Shown here piece after piece: positions 41,898 through 50,400 of a DNA stretch of 64,000 nt. Within the stretch, counting starts at the first letter, position 1. The number at the start of each line of letters is the position of its first letter. Source of the DNA: CALKAL01 sp051846895 (GTDB lineage: Bacteria; Bacillota; Bacilli; Bacillales; Alkalibacillaceae); assembly GCA_051846895.1 (NCBI GenBank), contig JBPYCQ010000003.1, positions 124,001-188,000 of the forward strand, given 5' to 3'. The position numbers were made by a program, and so were the translations under genes. The notes beneath the pieces were generated by a model. The model searched no databases. It worked only from the letters and a program-made list of their open reading frames with translations, and was not told where the DNA came from.

Positions 41898-42290
41898 CTA
41901 TCTACAAACTTTGATTCGCTATCTACATAAACTGTAATTCTATCAACACGAATTGAGGCGCTATCTACATGAAATGTGATTCTATCAACATCAATTGAGC
42001 ATCTATCTACATGAACTGGGTTTCTATCTACGTCAATAGAGGTTCTATCTACATAAGTCACGCTCCTATCTACACCAATCGAACCCCTACCTACATAAAC
42101 AGCGCTCCTATCAACGCCAATGGAGCTTCTACCTACATAAACAGCGCTTCTATCAACACCAATCGAGCTCCTACCTACATAAACAGCGCTTCTATCAACG
42201 TCAATCAGGCACCTATCTACATAAAATGTGAACCTATCAACATGAATCAAGTGCCTATCTACATAATCTAACCATCTATCAACGCCCAAC
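41898..42290 (+). repeat. Array F: nineteen-unit 21-bp tandem repeat, CTATC(T/A)ACA family
   Basis: Nineteen cores begin exactly 21 bp apart from 41898 to 42276. CTATCTACA/CTACCTACA and CTATCAACA types largely alternate, giving a 42-bp superperiod; several central units are near identical (e.g. TAAACAGCGCT). The minus strand is open for 151 codons of VDR-containing heptads, but that frame begins inside a terminator hairpin with no ribosome site, so I treat it as noncoding. It lies between the YbjQ-gene terminator and the DUF4181 gene. Confidence 0.92.
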
Positions 42291-42293
42291 ATA

Positions 42294-42328
42294 TAAAAAC
42301 CAAGCAACCCCAATCTCGTCTGCTTGGT
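42294..42328 (-). terminator. Terminator of the YbjQ-family gene
   Basis: Stem ACCAAGCA/TGCTTGGT (42299-42306 with 42321-42328) and a minus-strand T run. Confidence 0.75.
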
Positions 42329-42338
42329 CCCTTAAGTG

Positions 42339-42653
42339 TTATTTAAGTTTCACTGCTGTTCCACTTGCTACGATCATCATCATTCCGTCACGTAGTGTTT
42401 CAAAATCTAAGTCAACACCAATAATGGCATCAGCACCTGCATGGTGTGCTTCTTCAATCATTTCATTAACGGCGATTTCTTTTCCTTCATTCAGTTTATT
42501 TTCATACGTTTTACTGCGGCCACCGATAATATCTGTAATGCCAGCCATGAAATCACGGACAACGTTGGCTCCCATAATCGCTTGTCCGGTCACAAGCTTT
42601 TTATACTCTTCAACTTCTCTTCCATCAACACTGTTTGTCGTTGTAACAATCAT
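42339..42653 (-). CDS. YbjQ family (UPF0145) protein
   Basis: A 104-residue cytoplasmic protein with MIVTTTNSVDGREVEEY, GANVVRDFMAGITDIIGGRS and HHAGADAIIGVD, the YbjQ/DUF74 signatures. The fold is a pentameric heavy-metal-binding-like protein of unknown role. The start at 42653 follows GGAGGG. Confidence 0.88.
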   Translation of the reverse strand: MIVTTTNSVDGREVEEYKKLVTGQAIMGANVVRDFMAGITDIIGGRSKTYENKLNEGKEIAVNEMIEEAHHAGADAIIGVDLDFETLRDGMMMIVASGTAVKLK

Positions 42654-42727
42654 TCCTATCCCTCCTAAATATGACAAAAAAGTCTTAATATACTTATTCG
42701 TAAAAAGTCTTCTATATTCCTGCTAAC

Positions 42728-43582
42728 TTATATAGCTTCATAAAATCCTCTTCCAAGCACTTCAGATGAATCCATGACAATGACAAATGCTTCTTTATCG
42801 ACTTGTTTAACTGTCCGTTTTAGTTTACCCATTTCCATTTGATTCACAACACACATTAAAACTGGTCGTTCCTCTTCAGTGAATCCACCTTGTGCTGTAA
42901 TCCGGGTGACACCGCGATCAACTTGTTGATAGATCGCTTCTTGGACTTCAATGTGCTTACTCGTTATAATTAACGTCGTTTTTGTCTGATTGAATCCTGT
43001 CTGAACAATATTGATTGATTTACTCGTCATGTATAAACAAATTAACGCAAATAAACCTGCCTCTAGACTAAAGACAAATATCGCAGCAATAACAATTAAT
43101 CCATCTATTAAAACAAGGCTTGTCCCTAAAGAGATGTTCGTTAACTTATGAATCATCTGTGCAATCAAGGACGTTCCACCTGTTGATGCATCTCCTAAAT
43201 ACACAATCCCTAGACCAACCCCAACACCAATTCCACCAAAAATAGCAGCTAGCAACAATTGATCTGAAAAAGGCTCAATATGTCTAGTTATAAAAACGAA
43301 AAATGGCAAAATTAACGAACCAGCAACAGAACGTAAGGCTGAAGCTCTTCCGACTATAAAGAATCCAATCATTAAAATAGGAATATTAATTGCCCAAATA
43401 ACATAAGCAGGTTCAAATCCAAACATAGCTTCTAAAATCGTACTTATACCACTGACCCCACCGGCCGCAACATAGTTTGGTAATAGAAAACCATTATAAG
43501 CTAATGCGACGATGAATGAGCCGACGATAATATATATTAATTGCTCCCACTTGGAAGGTCCTCCACGTTTTTTACTCATCAT
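42728..43582 (-). CDS. YitT family membrane protein, second paralogue
   Basis: A 284-residue protein with five hydrophobic segments, the family motif GDASTGGTSLIA and a C-terminal DUF2179 domain (RGVTRITAQGGFTEEERPVL). Parallels the protein at 2132 but clearly diverged. The start at 43582 follows AAGGGG; an in-frame frame extension to 43627 lacks a site. Confidence 0.84.
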   Translation of the reverse strand: MMSKKRGGPSKWEQLIYIIVGSFIVALAYNGFLLPNYVAAGGVSGISTILEAMFGFEPAYVIWAINIPILMIGFFIVGRASALRSVAGSLILPFFVFITRHIEPFSDQLLLAAIFGGIGVGVGLGIVYLGDASTGGTSLIAQMIHKLTNISLGTSLVLIDGLIVIAAIFVFSLEAGLFALICLYMTSKSINIVQTGFNQTKTTLIITSKHIEVQEAIYQQVDRGVTRITAQGGFTEEERPVLMCVVNQMEMGKLKRTVKQVDKEAFVIVMDSSEVLGRGFYEAI

Positions 43583-43674
43583 GATTGTTTTCCCCTTCTC
43601 TATGTTGAATCTTGATGATTTTAACATGTCCTAGTCCTTTTGTGAATAATAGCAGTAGAACGCTTTAACGCAAT

Positions 43675-43705
43675 AAAAAGACGGTATGCGCAAGGCACTA
43701 CCGTC
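43675..43705 (-). terminator. Terminator of ecsAB
   Basis: Stem GACGGTA/TACCGTC (43680-43705) with a minus-strand T run. Confidence 0.72.
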
Positions 43706-43710
43706 AAATC

Positions 43711-44931
43711 TTATACTAATTTTCGAATTCTAACCTTTACATAAAACGTTTCAAATAAAACTGTAAATACGACTGCTACACCGGCAAACATTAACGCATA
43801 ATAAATGTCGGTAGCGAAATAAAACATTATAAACATAATTAGCACCTTCAAGCACATTAACAGCAATATAATTTGATGAACAGCTTTTTTCCTTAACTCA
43901 TCAACCACCGGATAAAGCTGAATCCAATCGAGCATTTTATGATGATTATAAATTGATATAAATTGAAAACCTGTGACAAATAAAAAGATCAGCGCAAAAA
44001 TCATCTTGCCCCATATATTTGGAATCCAGAAAACAAAAAACGTAGCGAGCAAAATTAATCTGAAATAAATTCCGAAATAATCTCTACTCCGAATAAACGT
44101 TATTGAATATAAATATAAATAAGTATTATTTTGCTTCAACTTAATAGGACTCGTGACTAATCGAACCAATGCATGTCTTTTCTTCGGCTTACGTTTTAAA
44201 TGTGGAACGTCTGTTGACAGATTAGCTAGTCGATAAAAAAACTGTAACTTACCTTCTTCTTTTTCTATCAGTACATCCCAAGGTAGACTGAACTTTTTAT
44301 AAATATTAAAGTAATTTAAAAAAATAACCCCGCCCAATATGGCTCCTGCCATCATGACGAACCTGAATTCCTGATTAACTAAAAAGAAGACAAACAAAAT
44401 ATTAATAACTAATCTCACTGTGGTATCTAAATAATGTAATCGCTGATCTCTCGTTTTTTCTAAAAACCAAGTCGCAAGTAAATTCCCGAGCTTGACAATT
44501 ATTAATAACACCAGCATGACAAGTAAATATGATGACTGAATGTCGTTATATAACTTTAAATAAACTGGAGTAAAAACAAATAGAAAGATGGCTAGCCAAT
44601 AGCTTTGCATGACTAAACTATAGATCACACTTTTTTGAATGTAAGGGCGTAGCTTATTCTCAACACTAAGTAAGAATACGGTATCTGCTTCTTTAAAAAA
44701 CGTCCGAACCGAACTATAAGTAAGAAGTAACCCTAAGATAATCGCTAAAATCCATGCGACAGGAAATGTCTCGGGTACAGTCTCTAACCATTGTTGATAA
44801 AAGTAAGCCCCAGCCGCCACAAAAAAGATGAGCGCAAATGCTAAATGATCATTAAACATAAGACGTAAATAACGACTTGTCATATTAACATGATTTTTAA
44901 ACCGTTCATTCCATAATTGACTTGTATTCAT
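43711..44931 (-). CDS. ecsB: ABC transporter permease EcsB
   Basis: A ~406-residue permease with at least six membrane helices, matching EcsB by partner and length. EcsAB affects protein secretion, competence and RasP-dependent intramembrane proteolysis in B. subtilis. Start uncertain: the ATG at 44940 is only 2 nt from AAGGA, whereas 44931 directly follows the ecsA stop. ecsC is absent downstream. Confidence 0.87.
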   Translation of the reverse strand: MNTSQLWNERFKNHVNMTSRYLRLMFNDHLAFALIFFVAAGAYFYQQWLETVPETFPVAWILAIILGLLLTYSSVRTFFKEADTVFLLSVENKLRPYIQKSVIYSLVMQSYWLAIFLFVFTPVYLKLYNDIQSSYLLVMLVLLIIVKLGNLLATWFLEKTRDQRLHYLDTTVRLVINILFVFFLVNQEFRFVMMAGAILGGVIFLNYFNIYKKFSLPWDVLIEKEEGKLQFFYRLANLSTDVPHLKRKPKKRHALVRLVTSPIKLKQNNTYLYLYSITFIRSRDYFGIYFRLILLATFFVFWIPNIWGKMIFALIFLFVTGFQFISIYNHHKMLDWIQLYPVVDELRKKAVHQIILLLMCLKVLIMFIMFYFATDIYYALMFAGVAVVFTVLFETFYVKVRIRKLV

Positions 44932-44932
44932 A

Positions 44933-45670
44933 CTACGCATCGTCCTTTGTCAATTGTACGTATATATCATCAAGACTAGCATTTGGCATGTTAAACTCTC
45001 GCTGAAGGTCCGACAACGTTCCATTTGCTCGAATATGTCCTTGATGAAGAATGATAAAGCGATCACAATACCGTTCAGCTGTAGCAAGAATATGTGTAGA
45101 CATTAACACTCCTGCTCCTTGCTGTTTCATTTCGTTCATTGTATTTAAATAGGACTGTATTCCGATTGGATCAAGCCCAACAAAAGGCTCATCAACAATA
45201 TAAAGGGAAGGTTTCACTAAAAAGGCACACATGATCATCACCTTTTGTCGCATCCCTTTAGAAAAGTGAACAGGAAACCAATTCAACTTTTTATCTAAAC
45301 GAAATTCCTTTAATAAAAATTCCGTACGTTCTTCAAATGTATTTTCATCTAAACCATAAGCCATCGCGGTTAATTTTAAATGTTCTTCTAATGTAAGTTC
45401 TTCATATAACATCGGCATTTCCGGAATATAAGCAAATTCTCTGCGATAGTTCTCTAAATCATCAACGACCGTTTTACCATTAATTTTAATTGAACCCTTT
45501 TTTGGACTCATCAGACCGATAATATGCTTAATCGTCGTGCTTTTTCCCGCACCGTTCAAACCGATGAGACCGACAACTTCACCTTGTTTAACTTCAAATG
45601 TAATCCCATGTAATACGTCTTGTTGGGTATATCCACCGACTAATTTTTCAATTCGCAATAAATCGCTCAA
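44933..45670 (-). CDS. ecsA: ABC transporter ATPase EcsA
   Basis: A 245-residue ATPase: Walker A GLIGLNGAGKSTTIKHI, signature FSKGMRQKVMIMCAF, Walker B YIVDEPFVGLDP, switch STHILATAERYCD. Very similar in order and sequence to B. subtilis EcsA. The start is TTG with GAGGGA upstream. Divergent from hit, as in B. subtilis. Confidence 0.93.
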   Translation of the reverse strand: MSDLLRIEKLVGGYTQQDVLHGITFEVKQGEVVGLIGLNGAGKSTTIKHIIGLMSPKKGSIKINGKTVVDDLENYRREFAYIPEMPMLYEELTLEEHLKLTAMAYGLDENTFEERTEFLLKEFRLDKKLNWFPVHFSKGMRQKVMIMCAFLVKPSLYIVDEPFVGLDPIGIQSYLNTMNEMKQQGAGVLMSTHILATAERYCDRFIILHQGHIRANGTLSDLQREFNMPNASLDDIYVQLTKDDA

Positions 45671-45870
45671 AAGGATCCCTCTTTCCCATCTAGTTCATCA
45701 AATATGTTTTAAATCACAACGTATGAACTTCAAGTATCATTTTTACCATTACTCAATCTTAATCATACCAAAAAATTAATAAGATTTAATAGATTAGACG
45801 TATTATTCTGTTATTCGACAGTGAGTTACGTTAAAATAACGTTAATAGAACTGATTAAGGAGGATGCAAA

Positions 45871-46290
45871 ATGTCAGATTGTATTTTCTGTAAGATTATC
45901 GATGGAGAAATCCCATCAGCAAAGGTTTATGAGGACGAGCATGTCTATGCTTTTCTTGACATCAGCCAAGTGACTGAAGGACATACATTAGTCATTCCAA
46001 AAAAGCATTGCCAAGATTTATTTGAATTAGATGAAGAAACAGCTTCACATCTTTTTAAAGCTACTCCAAAAATCGCAAATGCAATAAAAACAGCATACAA
46101 TCCAAAAGGGCTTAACTTACTTAATAACAACGGCTCTTTTGCTGACCAAAGTGTTTTCCATATTCATCTTCATCTCATTCCACGTTATGATGAAAATGAC
46201 GGTTTTAAAGCAAATTGGGTTACACATAATGATGAATACACCCCAGAAAGACTTCAAGAAGTCGCCCAAAAGATTGCAGAAGAATTATAA
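45871..46290 (+). CDS. hit: HIT family hydrolase
   Basis: A 139-residue histidine-triad nucleotide hydrolase: CIFCKIIDGEIPSAKVYEDE at the start (zinc Cys pair) and HIHLHLIPR as the triad. Acts on nucleoside phosphoramidates or dinucleotides. AAGGAGG upstream. Position next to ecsAB confirms the assignment. Confidence 0.93.
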   Translation: MSDCIFCKIIDGEIPSAKVYEDEHVYAFLDISQVTEGHTLVIPKKHCQDLFELDEETASHLFKATPKIANAIKTAYNPKGLNLLNNNGSFADQSVFHIHLHLIPRYDENDGFKANWVTHNDEYTPERLQEVAQKIAEEL

Positions 46291-46296
46291 AAATAT

Positions 46297-46333
46297 AGCG
46301 AACCTAACAACGGATTTAGGTTCGCTTGTTTTA
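46297..46333 (+). terminator. Terminator of hit
   Basis: Eleven-base-pair stem AGCGAACCTAA/TTAGGTTCGCT followed by TGTTTT; the other strand also has a fair T-rich tail for the convergent gene at 46375. Confidence 0.8.
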
Positions 46334-46374
46334 ATTATTTACGATGTTAATTTTAGTGTTATTAAGTCTTCACA

Positions 46375-46704
46375 TTAAAAATTATTATCAATCACTTCAT
46401 ACGTATTGTAATCCAAAATAATATAACTACCATCTCTAAATAAGTATTTGATTGTATCACCGAATGTCATGTTCACTTCCTGTAAATGAGTTCCCAAAAA
46501 TTCATTAATGTTCGTATACCCTTTTTCTTTTAAAAAATTATATATTTTTTTATTACCACCCTCATATTCATCTTGCTCAATTAAACTTACCTCTTCACTA
46601 GCCATATTATTACTGTTCACTTGAAACTTTCCATAAAACATAATAAATAGTCCAATCAATAAACTAATAATAATTGTTATGCTTAATACTTTCTCTTGTT
46701 TCAT
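46375..46704 (-). CDS. Hypothetical single-pass membrane protein
   Basis: A 109-residue protein with one N-terminal helix (~7-25) and an acidic extracytoplasmic domain (KIYNFLKEKGYTNINEFLG, SYIILDYNTYEVIDNN). No family recognised. The ATG at 46704 follows GGAGG by 12 nt; an ATG at 46725 overlaps that site. Confidence 0.62.
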   Translation of the reverse strand: MKQEKVLSITIIISLLIGLFIMFYGKFQVNSNNMASEEVSLIEQDEYEGGNKKIYNFLKEKGYTNINEFLGTHLQEVNMTFGDTIKYLFRDGSYIILDYNTYEVIDNNF

Positions 46705-46866
46705 ACGATGAACTCCCTCCTTCATGAAAGCATGTCTTACTTATTCGTATATGTTGAAATAATAAATTTATGATTAAATGAATGAATATAAATATTCTCT
46801 ATGAATGGTACTAAACATTCTTGGAAAAAACGGTTATAATAACATTAGATGAAAGGGGTAGATTAT

Positions 46867-47238
46867 ATGGCTAACGGAAAATCGTTATTTTTAGGCGTAT
46901 TATTTGGAAGCGTTATCGGAGCATCCATATCTCTATTGACTGCACCTAGTTCTGGTGAAGAATTACGCGCAAAAGTAAAACATCAAAGTGATCGCCTACG
47001 TGATTTAGTGCAAGAAATCCGTGAAAACGGTTTAGACTTAAAAAATCAACTATCAAAAACATCAAAAGAAGGGGTAGCCTTATTAAAAGACTTATCCCAA
47101 GATATTAAAGTTTCCATTCAAAGCTGGAAAGAAACGATTGAACCTCATCAAGAAAATTTACAGGAACATCTTAGACAAATTGAAGAAAGCCTTAAGGAAC
47201 TTGAAGATAAAATGAAAGCAAGTAATCAAGAAGTATAA
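46867..47238 (+). CDS. yhaH: YtxH domain protein YhaH
   Basis: A 123-residue protein: one N-terminal membrane helix followed by LLTAPSSGEELRAKVK (YtxH signature) and a long amphipathic helix/coiled coil to the end. Related to general-stress proteins; function unknown. Neighbours hit and hpr match B. subtilis yhaH. The start at 46867 follows AAAGGGG. Confidence 0.84.
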   Translation: MANGKSLFLGVLFGSVIGASISLLTAPSSGEELRAKVKHQSDRLRDLVQEIRENGLDLKNQLSKTSKEGVALLKDLSQDIKVSIQSWKETIEPHQENLQEHLRQIEESLKELEDKMKASNQEV

Positions 47239-47245
47239 GTATTAA

Positions 47246-47278
47246 AAGATATCGGGTTAACTCCTGGTATCTTTTTTT
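47246..47278 (+). terminator. Terminator of yhaH
   Basis: Short stem AGATA..TATCT with additional inner pairs and a TTTTTTT tail. Confidence 0.65.
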
Positions 47279-47451
47279 GTTCTTATGAAGGCAAATATAT
47301 CCCCCTAAAAAAGCAAATCTTTCAAAATGCCAAAAAAACTTCATAACTCTTAATTTCCTCCGAACAAATCATTCAATCAATGTTATTATCAATTTATTAA
47401 TATATTGTGGTAAAATATTTAAAACTAGTTTTATTTAAAGGAGTCGGTGTT

Positions 47452-47982
47452 GTGAAAAATGATAGTTATTCTATACAAGATGCTATTCTTTACTCACATA
47501 AAATGGCACAACTATCAAAAGCAATCTGGAAGTCTATTGAAAAGGACTGGCAAGAATGGGTTAAGCCTTTTGATTTGAACTTAAATGAACACCATATACT
47601 TTGGATTGCGTACTATTTAAAAGGTGCATCTATATCAGAGATTTCAAAGTTTGGCGTCATGCACGTGTCTACAGCTTTTAACTTCTCGAAAAAGCTTGAA
47701 CAAAGAGGATTACTAACGTTCTCAAAGCGTGAAGACGATAAAAGAAATACTTATATTGAATTAACTGATAGCGGCCGTAAATTGTTTGAGGAAACAATGA
47801 GCAAGTTTGATACAGATGCCGATAAAAATAGTATCGTCAATGCATCAATACCTTTAAGAGATCTTTATGGTAGATTTCCTGAATTTCAAGATCTCGAAAG
47901 TGTCGTCAAAGAGCTATACGGCGATGAGTATTTAGAAATTTTGGAACGGTCTTTAGAGAACATTAAAAAAAACAATCAATAA
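47452..47982 (+). CDS. hpr: MarR-family regulator Hpr (ScoC)
   Basis: A 176-residue winged-helix repressor that controls protease, peptide transport and sporulation genes in the transition phase. Strong matches include HKMAQLSKAIWKSIEKDWQE, HHILWIAYYLKGASISEISK and FGVMHVSTAFNFSKKLEQRG. Shorter than B. subtilis Hpr (203 residues) at the C-terminus. The GTG at 47452 has AAAGGAG upstream; a frame extension to 47407 lacks a ribosome site. Confidence 0.92.
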   Translation: MKNDSYSIQDAILYSHKMAQLSKAIWKSIEKDWQEWVKPFDLNLNEHHILWIAYYLKGASISEISKFGVMHVSTAFNFSKKLEQRGLLTFSKREDDKRNTYIELTDSGRKLFEETMSKFDTDADKNSIVNASIPLRDLYGRFPEFQDLESVVKELYGDEYLEILERSLENIKKNNQ

Positions 47983-48090
47983 TTTAATAAAAAGGGTTGA
48001 AATTTTTCAGCAATCAGCGTATTATTCGTTGAGGATGTTCATAATTAATTATTAATCATCTAATATTTACAGCAAAGAGGGGGCTAAATT

Positions 48091-48633
48091 ATGAACTGCT
48101 GGAAAACGATTAATGTCAATCAAGACCTTGGTAAACAACGAATCGTTATTTTATCAATATTAATAGGGACACTGTCATTTATAACCATGTATGTACCATT
48201 TTCAATTATGATGCAACATGTTACGATAAAAGAACCTCGTTTTTCAACAGTGATAGTAGGCTTTTTAATTATTTTACTAGCCCATAAACTTGTTCATATA
48301 TTACCCATTCTTTTCACAAATAAAGAATTGGTTGTTAAAACTATTATTTTGAATAAAATTTTACCAGTCGTTAAAATAAATTTGAATTCGAGTCTATCTA
48401 AAAGAACATGTTTACTAGTGATGGTTGCACCGACTGTTTTTATTACATTTCCACTAATAATGTCGGCTGTCATCTTTTCAATGTACTACCCGATTATTAT
48501 TCTTTGGACCGCTTTTCATATCGGGCTTTCTTTAAGAGACTGGATTACATTTGTACAATTAATAAAAGCTCCAAAAAGATGTGTCGTTGAAAAAATGAAC
48601 TCAAACTACGATATTCTTATCAACTCACAGTAA
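48091..48633 (+). CDS. DUF3267 membrane protein
   Basis: A 180-residue protein with four hydrophobic segments, HKLVHILPIL in the second (DUF3267 usually has HExxH-like HELIH at this place) and a C-terminal ending RDWITFVQLIKAPKRCVVE. Resembles membrane metalloprotease-like proteins, but the Glu of HExxH is Lys here, so catalysis is doubtful. AGGGGG upstream. Followed by a small membrane peptide. Confidence 0.72.
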   Translation: MNCWKTINVNQDLGKQRIVILSILIGTLSFITMYVPFSIMMQHVTIKEPRFSTVIVGFLIILLAHKLVHILPILFTNKELVVKTIILNKILPVVKINLNSSLSKRTCLLVMVAPTVFITFPLIMSAVIFSMYYPIIILWTAFHIGLSLRDWITFVQLIKAPKRCVVEKMNSNYDILINSQ

Positions 48634-48651
48634 TGATTAGGAGGCGATTGT

Positions 48652-48831
48652 TTGCTTTTTATTTATATACCGTTTGCGTTATTTATTTTGTACTCGTTTA
48701 ATTCGTTAGCATTCCAATTTTGTGAAAGATCAGAACTACCATCTGAACGCCAAAGTAAAGTGTTCCGTATGATTAACATATCAATGCTAATTTTACTAAT
48801 ATCATCATATTATGAAGTGAATTATTTATAA
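48652..48831 (+). CDS. Small (59-residue) two-helix membrane peptide
   Basis: TTG-started frame of 59 codons: LFIYIPFALFILYSFNSLAF, a short polar loop SELPSERQSKV, then a second hydrophobic helix. AGGAGG lies 7 nt upstream, 18 nt after the DUF3267 gene stop, and a strong terminator follows at 48838. No family recognised. Gene status rests on the ribosome site and operon position. Confidence 0.6.
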   Translation: MLFIYIPFALFILYSFNSLAFQFCERSELPSERQSKVFRMINISMLILLISSYYEVNYL

Positions 48832-48837
48832 AAATTT

Positions 48838-48873
48838 AAGCTTTCACCTCGATTGCAGGTGAAAGCTTTTTTT
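48838..48873 (+). terminator. Terminator after the 59-residue peptide
   Basis: Twelve-base-pair perfect stem AAGCTTTCACCT/AGGTGAAAGCTT with a 7-nt loop and T run. Confidence 0.9.
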
Positions 48874-48998
48874 AACCGATTATTTACACATTCAGTGACG
48901 TGCAATTCGAATGAAGGTAACATGTAGTTTTTTCAACTCCGCTGACATTGACTTATATACATGACTGTTTTCCACAACACAAACTACTGATATTTTTT

Positions 48999-49142
48999 TA
49001 TCAGCCAATTTTGAGCGGTTATCAGCCAGTTTGCACTATTTCTCAGCCAGTTTTGTGAACTTCTCAGCCAATTCAGGTGGTTTATCAGCCAATTTAGTGA
49101 TTTATCAGCCAAATTCAAATTTATCAGCCAATGATTCACTAG
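48999..49142 (+). repeat. Array C: seven-unit 21-bp-phased intergenic repeat, TATCAGCCAATT family
   Basis: Cores begin at 48999, 49020, 49041, 49062, 49083, 49103 and 49122: spacing 21, 21, 21, 21, 20, 19, as in arrays A and B. Units 3 and 4 start TCTC. Bounded on both sides by terminators (48838-48873 and 49185-49220), so it should be outside both neighbouring transcripts. The rest of the 48832-49236 gap shows nothing else. Confidence 0.9.
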
Positions 49143-49184
49143 CCATTCCTTAAAAGGATCCGATTTATAATTTTTTATTCCATA

Positions 49185-49220
49185 CAAAAAAAGAGGTCAC
49201 TCCAAAATAGAGTAACCTCT
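49185..49220 (-). terminator. Terminator of sscA
   Basis: Stem AGAGGTTACTC/GAGTGACCTCT on the minus strand (one mismatch) followed by seven Ts. Confidence 0.82.
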
Positions 49221-49236
49221 TATAATCATATTTGAT

Positions 49237-49326
49237 TTAGAACCAAGCAGCACCTACAATAATTAAAAGGATGAATAGCACTACGATTAGTGCGAATCCA
49301 CCTCCGTATCCTCCAGCGTGACCCAT
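49237..49326 (-). CDS. sscA: Small spore coat assembly protein (YjcZ/SscA family)
   Basis: A 29-residue peptide: GGYGGGFALIVVLFILLIIV is diagnostic of the YjcZ/SscA family of tiny hydrophobic sporulation proteins. SscA is needed for normal coat assembly in B. subtilis. AAGGAGGTG lies upstream of the ATG. Convergently placed relative to array C and divergent from prsA. Confidence 0.88.
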   Translation of the reverse strand: MGHAGGYGGGFALIVVLFILLIIVGAAWF

Positions 49327-49357
49327 TATCATTCACCTCCTTGGTTATTTCTACATT

Positions 49358-49385
49358 TATCTTATGAGCAGCTTGAATGTTTCGT
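49358..49385 (-). promoter_or_regulatory. Candidate sigma-K promoter of sscA
   Basis: On the minus strand CATAAGATA (49358-49366, CATANNNTA) and an AC core at 49384-49385, with 16 nt between the -35 and -10 elements. Fits late mother-cell expression. Confidence 0.55.
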
Positions 49386-49476
49386 TTAGGCATTTATCAA
49401 AATTTGTATAATGTAATCGAAATAAAAATATGGTATATTTATTTCATTAGATAAAACATAATAGGGGTGTAAACAA

Positions 49477-50349
49477 GTGAAGAAATTATCAACAATTGTT
49501 GGACTAGTTCTAATTATGGTTCTGTTCAGCGCATGTAATAATGATGAAACAAATAAAGATCCTGAAATAGTCGCCGAAACCTCAGTTGGTGAAATTACTA
49601 AAGATGAATTTTATGAAGAATTAAAAGAACGTTACGGTAAAGAAGTATTAAGAGAAATGGTTTCACGACAGGTTCTTGAAAAAGAACTTGATGTTGATTC
49701 AAAAGAATTGCAATCCGAGTTAGATGATGAAATTGCTGATATGAAAAGCCAATTAGGTCAACAATATGGTCAACTAATTAAGCAACAAGGCTTTAAAAAT
49801 GAAGAAGATTACCGTTTCACATTATATTTAAGCAAACTTGAATACGAAATTGCTACAAGTGGAATTGAAGTGACTGACGAAGAGGTGCAGGAACAATATG
49901 ACCGTCTTCAAGAAGAAATTCAAGCTCGTCACATTTTAGTTAAAGAAAAAGAAACAGCTGAAGAAGTATTAGAAAAATATAAAAATGGTGAAGACTTCGC
50001 TAAACTTGCTGAAGAATATGGTACTGATGGAACGGCTACAAGAGGTGGTAATTTAGGCTATTTCACAGCAGGACAAATGATTAAGCCATTTGAAGACGCT
50101 GCTTATGCTCTTGAAGTTGGTGAAGTAAGTGAACCAGTCCAGACGAAACACGGTTGGCATATTATTTTAGTTGAAGATCGTCGTGAATCGGAAAATCAGT
50201 TAGGTGAATTTGATGAAGTGAAGGATTATATTCGCGATCAACTTCTTAGCCGTAAAATTGACCAAGAAGAAACATCATCTCGTTTACAATCTATATTAGA
50301 TAAAGCAAATATTGATATTAAAATTGAAGAGTTTAAAGATTTATTTTAA
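49477..50349 (+). CDS. prsA: Foldase lipoprotein PrsA
   Basis: A 290-residue lipoprotein anchored outside the membrane that folds secreted proteins and PBPs. Signal peptide with lipobox FSAC; helical N-domain; parvulin domain at ~150-245 (ARHILVKEKETAEEVL, GTATRGGNLGYFTAGQM, GWHIILVEDR); helical C-terminus. GTG start with AGGGGTG upstream. Confidence 0.94.
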   Translation: MKKLSTIVGLVLIMVLFSACNNDETNKDPEIVAETSVGEITKDEFYEELKERYGKEVLREMVSRQVLEKELDVDSKELQSELDDEIADMKSQLGQQYGQLIKQQGFKNEEDYRFTLYLSKLEYEIATSGIEVTDEEVQEQYDRLQEEIQARHILVKEKETAEEVLEKYKNGEDFAKLAEEYGTDGTATRGGNLGYFTAGQMIKPFEDAAYALEVGEVSEPVQTKHGWHIILVEDRRESENQLGEFDEVKDYIRDQLLSRKIDQEETSSRLQSILDKANIDIKIEEFKDLF

Positions 50350-50359
50350 TTAAATGTAA

Positions 50360-50400
50360 GAAGACATTGAGTCGCTTAGTCCTCAATGTCTTCATTTTTA
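50360..50400 (+). terminator. Terminator of prsA, overlapping the convergent gene
   Basis: Twelve-base-pair stem GAAGACATTGAG/CTCAATGTCTTC then ATTTTTA. The right arm is inside the last codons of the convergent DUF4129 gene (stop at 50376). Confidence 0.82.

Noticed and set aside
41858..42313. 151-codon minus-strand frame of VDR-type heptads
   Set aside because: It begins within a terminator hairpin, has no ribosome site, and is explained by a 21-bp tandem repeat without stops.
45828..45842. Palindrome ACGTTA-AAA-TAACGT upstream of hit
   Set aside because: Short and AT-rich, with no well-placed promoter to give it meaning.
48984..49187. 67-codon minus-strand frame with NWLI heptads
   Set aside because: It is the translation of array C. 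The 20- and 19-nt units shift the frame in unit 6 (LADKS in place of NWLI), so the protein pattern is not preserved while DNA spacing is.
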